The position numbers were made by a program, and so were the translations under genes. Shown in pieces: positions 14,621 to 17,502 of a stretch of 17,502 nucleotides of DNA. Positions within the stretch are counted from its first letter, which is position 1; each line of letters begins with the position of its first letter. The stretch is from an uncultured Prevotellaceae bacterium. Its GTDB lineage: Bacteria > Bacteroidota > Bacteroidia > Bacteroidales > Muribaculaceae. The stretch is from assembly GCA_947254205.1 (NCBI GenBank), contig CAMYCE010000040.1:1-17502 (forward strand), read 5' to 3'. Below the pieces are notes generated by a model. The model made no database searches. It saw nothing but the letters and a program-made list of their open reading frames with translations, and was not told the DNA's origin.

Positions 14621-16408
14621 ATGAATAAATTTAAAAATATTTCTTTAGCAGCTTGCGTGGCTCTTTTGTCGTTCACTTCTTGCAACGACTTCCTCGACAC
14701 CACGCCCGACACGCGCGTCTATCTCTCTACTGTAGATCAATTGCGCCAGCTGCTCATCACTGGATACTCTTCTACGAGTTACACGACTGTGTGCGAGCTC
14801 TCGACCGACAACGTTGTCGACAACAACTCTCCTTCAGCCGATGATACTCGTGAAAACCTGCCTTCATTCTCGCCTGCCGACGACCAACTCTTCGCCTTTG
14901 AAGATGTGACCATGAGCATAGACAACGACTCTCCTTCGGGGGTTTGGAGTGGCTGCTATGGTGCCATTGCAACTGCCAATGCAGTGCTTGAAAAAGCCGA
15001 GGAATTTGAGCAAAAAGGTGCCGATGCCAATGGCACTCTCACTGCCGACGCCAAGGCACGTCTTGATGCTGTGAAGGGTGAGGCCTACATGATTCGCGCC
15101 TATCACTACTTCTTGCTCAGCAACGTGTTCTGCTTGCCCTATCGCGGTCCCGAATTGAGCAAGACCATCGATGGCATTCCCTACATCACCAAGCCCGAAA
15201 CTGTGGTCAATCCTAAGTATGACCGTGGCAACCTTGCCGATGTGTATGCCAATATAGAAAAGGATCTTGAAATGGGTCTCAAGCTTGTGAGCGATGACTT
15301 CTATGATCGTCCTAAATATCATTTCAACAAGGCTGCAGCCAATGCCTTTGCTGCTCGCTTCTATCTTTTCAAGCGCGATTATCCCAAGGTGGTAGAACAT
15401 GCTACTGCTGCCTTCAAGGGTAACGATCCTGCCACAATTTGCTCTGATGTTTGGAGCAAGACCGACTTCTTTTATGTCTCCGATATTGGTCGCTATTTCA
15501 CCAGCAGCGAGCGCACCAACAACATGCTCATCATGAGCTACTACACCTCTTGGTGGCGTCGTCTCGTTATGAGCCCCCGCTATGCTTGCAACCGTGACGC
15601 CAAGCGTGCCACTATCCAAGGCCCCGGCCCATCTTGGGAAGGTTTCACCTTCACCAACAACAAGACCAAAGAGCAATTCTCTATGAACCCCTGCTTTGTT
15701 TCGTTGTGTGGTTCTTCGGGTAGCTCCGACTATGGTGTTTATTTTGCTCCCAATGCTTTTGAGCAATTTGAATATACCGATAAGTTGGCCGGTATTGGTT
15801 ATGTGCATGGTGTGCGCGCCGAGTTCACAACCGAGGAAACTCTCCTTTGCCGTGCCGAGGCCTATCTCTTCATGGGCGAAATCGACAAGGCTATGGAAGA
15901 CCTCAAGACTTTTGATGGTGCTATGCAAAAGAATGCCAACTCAACCCCCGACCGCTACAGGCCCATGACTCGTGAATTGGTTGAACGCTTCTATTCGCTC
16001 GAAGGCTCTAAACGCACCGGTGGTCGTGCCCATGGCATCATGAAGCCCATTCACATCGATCAAGTGTGCCCCAATGCACAATATCGTGTGACTGACGAAA
16101 TATTGCCCTATCTGCAATGTGTACAACACTTCCGTCGCATTTGGACTGTTCACACCGGTCAACGCTGGTTCGACATTCGTCGTTTCGGTCTCTCGGTTAC
16201 CCACAACATTGGTGTTAAGGGTTCTAAGACAGTTGGCGTTACTGCCGATGGTGACGACTGGTTTATGGATTCTCGCTATGCAATTCAAATTCCTACCGAA
16301 ATTCTGGCAGCTGGCATGAAGCCCACTCCACGTGAGCCTCTCAAGTTGACCAATCTTCCTGAACAAAGAGTTTCAAAAGATGTGGTTCCTGCCGACGATG
16401 TTAAATAA
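14621..16408 (+). CDS. SusD/RagB-family surface lipoprotein
   Basis: The 595-residue protein is the predicted lid and ligand-binding partner of the SusC transporter upstream. It has a lipoprotein signal with the lipobox SFTSC and the acylated Cys at residue 21, followed by NDFLDTTPD, a common start of mature SusD proteins. The N-terminal TPR-like part includes AVKGEAYMIRAYHYFLLSNVF and the C-terminal region contains ETLLCRAEAYLFMGEIDKAMEDL and RRIWTVHTGQRWFDIRRFG, typical of the family. It lies 36 bp after susC and 12 bp before the zinc-protease-like lipoprotein, so all three are probably cotranscribed. The ligand is not identifiable. Confidence 0.94.
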   Translation: MNKFKNISLAACVALLSFTSCNDFLDTTPDTRVYLSTVDQLRQLLITGYSSTSYTTVCELSTDNVVDNNSPSADDTRENLPSFSPADDQLFAFEDVTMSIDNDSPSGVWSGCYGAIATANAVLEKAEEFEQKGADANGTLTADAKARLDAVKGEAYMIRAYHYFLLSNVFCLPYRGPELSKTIDGIPYITKPETVVNPKYDRGNLADVYANIEKDLEMGLKLVSDDFYDRPKYHFNKAAANAFAARFYLFKRDYPKVVEHATAAFKGNDPATICSDVWSKTDFFYVSDIGRYFTSSERTNNMLIMSYYTSWWRRLVMSPRYACNRDAKRATIQGPGPSWEGFTFTNNKTKEQFSMNPCFVSLCGSSGSSDYGVYFAPNAFEQFEYTDKLAGIGYVHGVRAEFTTEETLLCRAEAYLFMGEIDKAMEDLKTFDGAMQKNANSTPDRYRPMTRELVERFYSLEGSKRTGGRAHGIMKPIHIDQVCPNAQYRVTDEILPYLQCVQHFRRIWTVHTGQRWFDIRRFGLSVTHNIGVKGSKTVGVTADGDDWFMDSRYAIQIPTEILAAGMKPTPREPLKLTNLPEQRVSKDVVPADDVK

Positions 16409-16420
16409 TAAAAAAACAGA

Positions 16421-17459
16421 ATGAAGATGAAACCAATTAAATATTATTTATCGTCACTTCTCATGGTGGCAGTGGGTGCATGCTCGCTTTCCTCTTGCAG
16501 CGAAGACAGCCTTGGTCCCACTATCTTCCCCGATGTGAATGACACTAACGACTCCTCGTTGTCGACCTATAAGTTTGACAAGTGGCTTCAACAAAATTAC
16601 TTGCAACCCTACAACTTGCAATTCATCTACAAGATGAAGGACATCAGCACCAACATGAACTACAACGTGATTCCTGCTGATTTCGAAAAGTCGGTTGACG
16701 TAGCCTTGTTGGCCAAGTATCTGTGGTTTGATGTCTATACCGATCCTTCTATCGTTGGCGACAGCATCCACTTCCTCAAGAGCAATTCTCCCCGTGTGAT
16801 TCACCTCATTGGTTCGCCCTCTTATAAGAGCGACGGCACCATCTTGATGGGTCTTGCCGAGGGTGGTGTGAAAATTTCGCTCTACAACATCAATTCACTC
16901 AACGTTGACGATGTGGAGAGCATGAACGACTTGTGCTTCGAAACTATGCACCACGAGTTTACCCACATTTTGCACCAAAAGATCACCTATCCCTCTTCGT
17001 TTGCTCTCATTAGCAATGGTCACTACGACGATTCCAAATGGGGCGACCGCGATGCAGGCGAGGTGCGCTCTCTCGGTTTCGTCACTCCCTATGCTTCGAG
17101 CCAAGTGCGTGAAGACTATGCCGAGGTTGCTGCTCAATATATTGTGAAAACCGATGCCGAGTGGAACCAGATTCTTAATGACGCTGCTCGTGGCTGGGAA
17201 CAAGAAGAAATGACAAAGAAGTATTTCACCTATTTCTACTATAAGAACAATGAGGCTCTCGATGCCAACAAGCAATTTGCCGGTCTTGACGAGCACACCC
17301 AGTTCATCACCCCCGATAGCGATACTATCATGGCTCTTTGCGATGCTCGCACCAAGGTGATCAAATACACCGACAACGACTTCTACATGGGTAAAGCTCC
17401 CTATACCCTCGCCGAAGACTCGGTGCACTATGTTGATGCCAAGGGACGCAGTGTTGATG
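16421..17459 (+). CDS. Import-associated zinc metallohydrolase-like lipoprotein, 3' end missing
   Basis: The visible 346 residues start at ATG 16421, 12 bp after susD; a second ATG at 16427 is possible. A lipoprotein signal is seen with Cys26 in LSSCSED as the likely acylated residue; a second cysteine at 21 also follows a small residue. The zinc site is HEFTHILH at residues 178-185 (HExxHxxH), with EDYAE at 231-235 as a candidate for the third ligand. This fits the family of putative zinc-binding metallopeptidase lipoproteins found beside SusC/SusD pairs. It is probably a surface protein that trims or binds the imported ligand; the substrate is unknown. The frame is open where genomic sequence ends; the apparent continuation is adapter. 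Confidence 0.85.
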
Positions 17460-17502
17460 CTGTCTCTTATACACATCTCCGAGCCCACGAGACAAGAGGC
17501 AA
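17460..17502 (+). other. Sequencing adapter contamination (Nextera read-through)
   Basis: From 17460 the sequence is CTGTCTCTTATACACATCT, the 19-bp Tn5 mosaic end, then CCGAGCCCACGAGAC at 17479-17493, the Nextera read 2 adapter. Bases 17494-17501 are AAGAGGCA, which I recall as i7 index N711, and 17502 is A, the first base expected of the P7 primer region. The match is complete in order and length. These bases are artificial and should not be translated. Confidence 0.97.

Noticed and set aside
14864..15928. A 354-codon open frame on the minus strand opposite the SusD gene
   Set aside because: The plus-strand frame carries a lipobox and SusD motifs; the antisense frame has no recognisable features.
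16895..17488. A 197-codon open frame on the minus strand at the right end
   Set aside because: Its first codons are translated sequencing adapter (GSEMCIRDS) and the rest is antisense to the zinc-protease-like lipoprotein.
1..17502. CRISPR arrays, insertion sequences, phage genes or integrase attachment sites
   Set aside because: No regularly spaced direct repeats, transposase, integrase or phage-like frames were seen; the only repeats are short palindromes.

Overview
The window looks like chromosomal DNA from a member of the Bacteroidales, close to the Prevotellaceae or Muribaculaceae (family level is inference). Three things point there: a SusC/SusD outer-membrane import pair, start codons without Shine-Dalgarno sequences, and several promoter-like sites of the form TAnnTTTG, the -7 element of the Bacteroidetes primary sigma factor. 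It is mostly housekeeping DNA, with one accessory nutrient-import locus at the right end. The last 43 bases are not genomic: they match a Nextera transposase adapter, an i7 index and the first base of the P7 primer, so the contig ends in untrimmed adapter.

Left part (1-3853, + strand). A pyrimidine operon, pyrB and pyrI (catalytic and regulatory chains of aspartate carbamoyltransferase), runs into a small flavin reductase-like gene; glyA (serine hydroxymethyltransferase) follows behind its own probable promoter. The roughly 175-nt leader of pyrB holds a 31-codon reading frame, a GC-rich hairpin, a uridine-rich stretch and then a strong intrinsic terminator, all upstream of the pyrB start. This order matches the UTP-sensed transcription-attenuation leader of enterobacterial pyrBI and is the most interesting signal in the window.

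Middle part (3854-10678, - strand). Read in the direction of transcription from high to low coordinates: an RluA-family pseudouridine synthase, a class I (4Fe-4S) fumarase with its own terminator, an initiator tRNA-fMet with a clear promoter and terminator, and a two-gene unit of a GT4 glycosyltransferase and priA. The glycosyltransferase-priA unit has a near-consensus promoter whose -33 element overlaps the T-tract of the tRNA terminator, and a long leader with three stem-loops, two of which are copies of one palindromic repeat. glyA and priA converge on a perfect 16-bp inverted repeat that probably terminates both.

Right part (10679-17502, + strand). After a divergent intergenic region of about 550 bp come a SusC-family TonB-dependent transporter, a SusD-family surface lipoprotein and a lipoprotein with a HExxHxxH zinc-protease motif, closely spaced as one operon. 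The metalloprotease-like lipoprotein is cut off by the contig end. Together they look like an uptake system for an unidentified ligand, possibly peptide or glycopeptide, with a surface hydrolase or binding partner.
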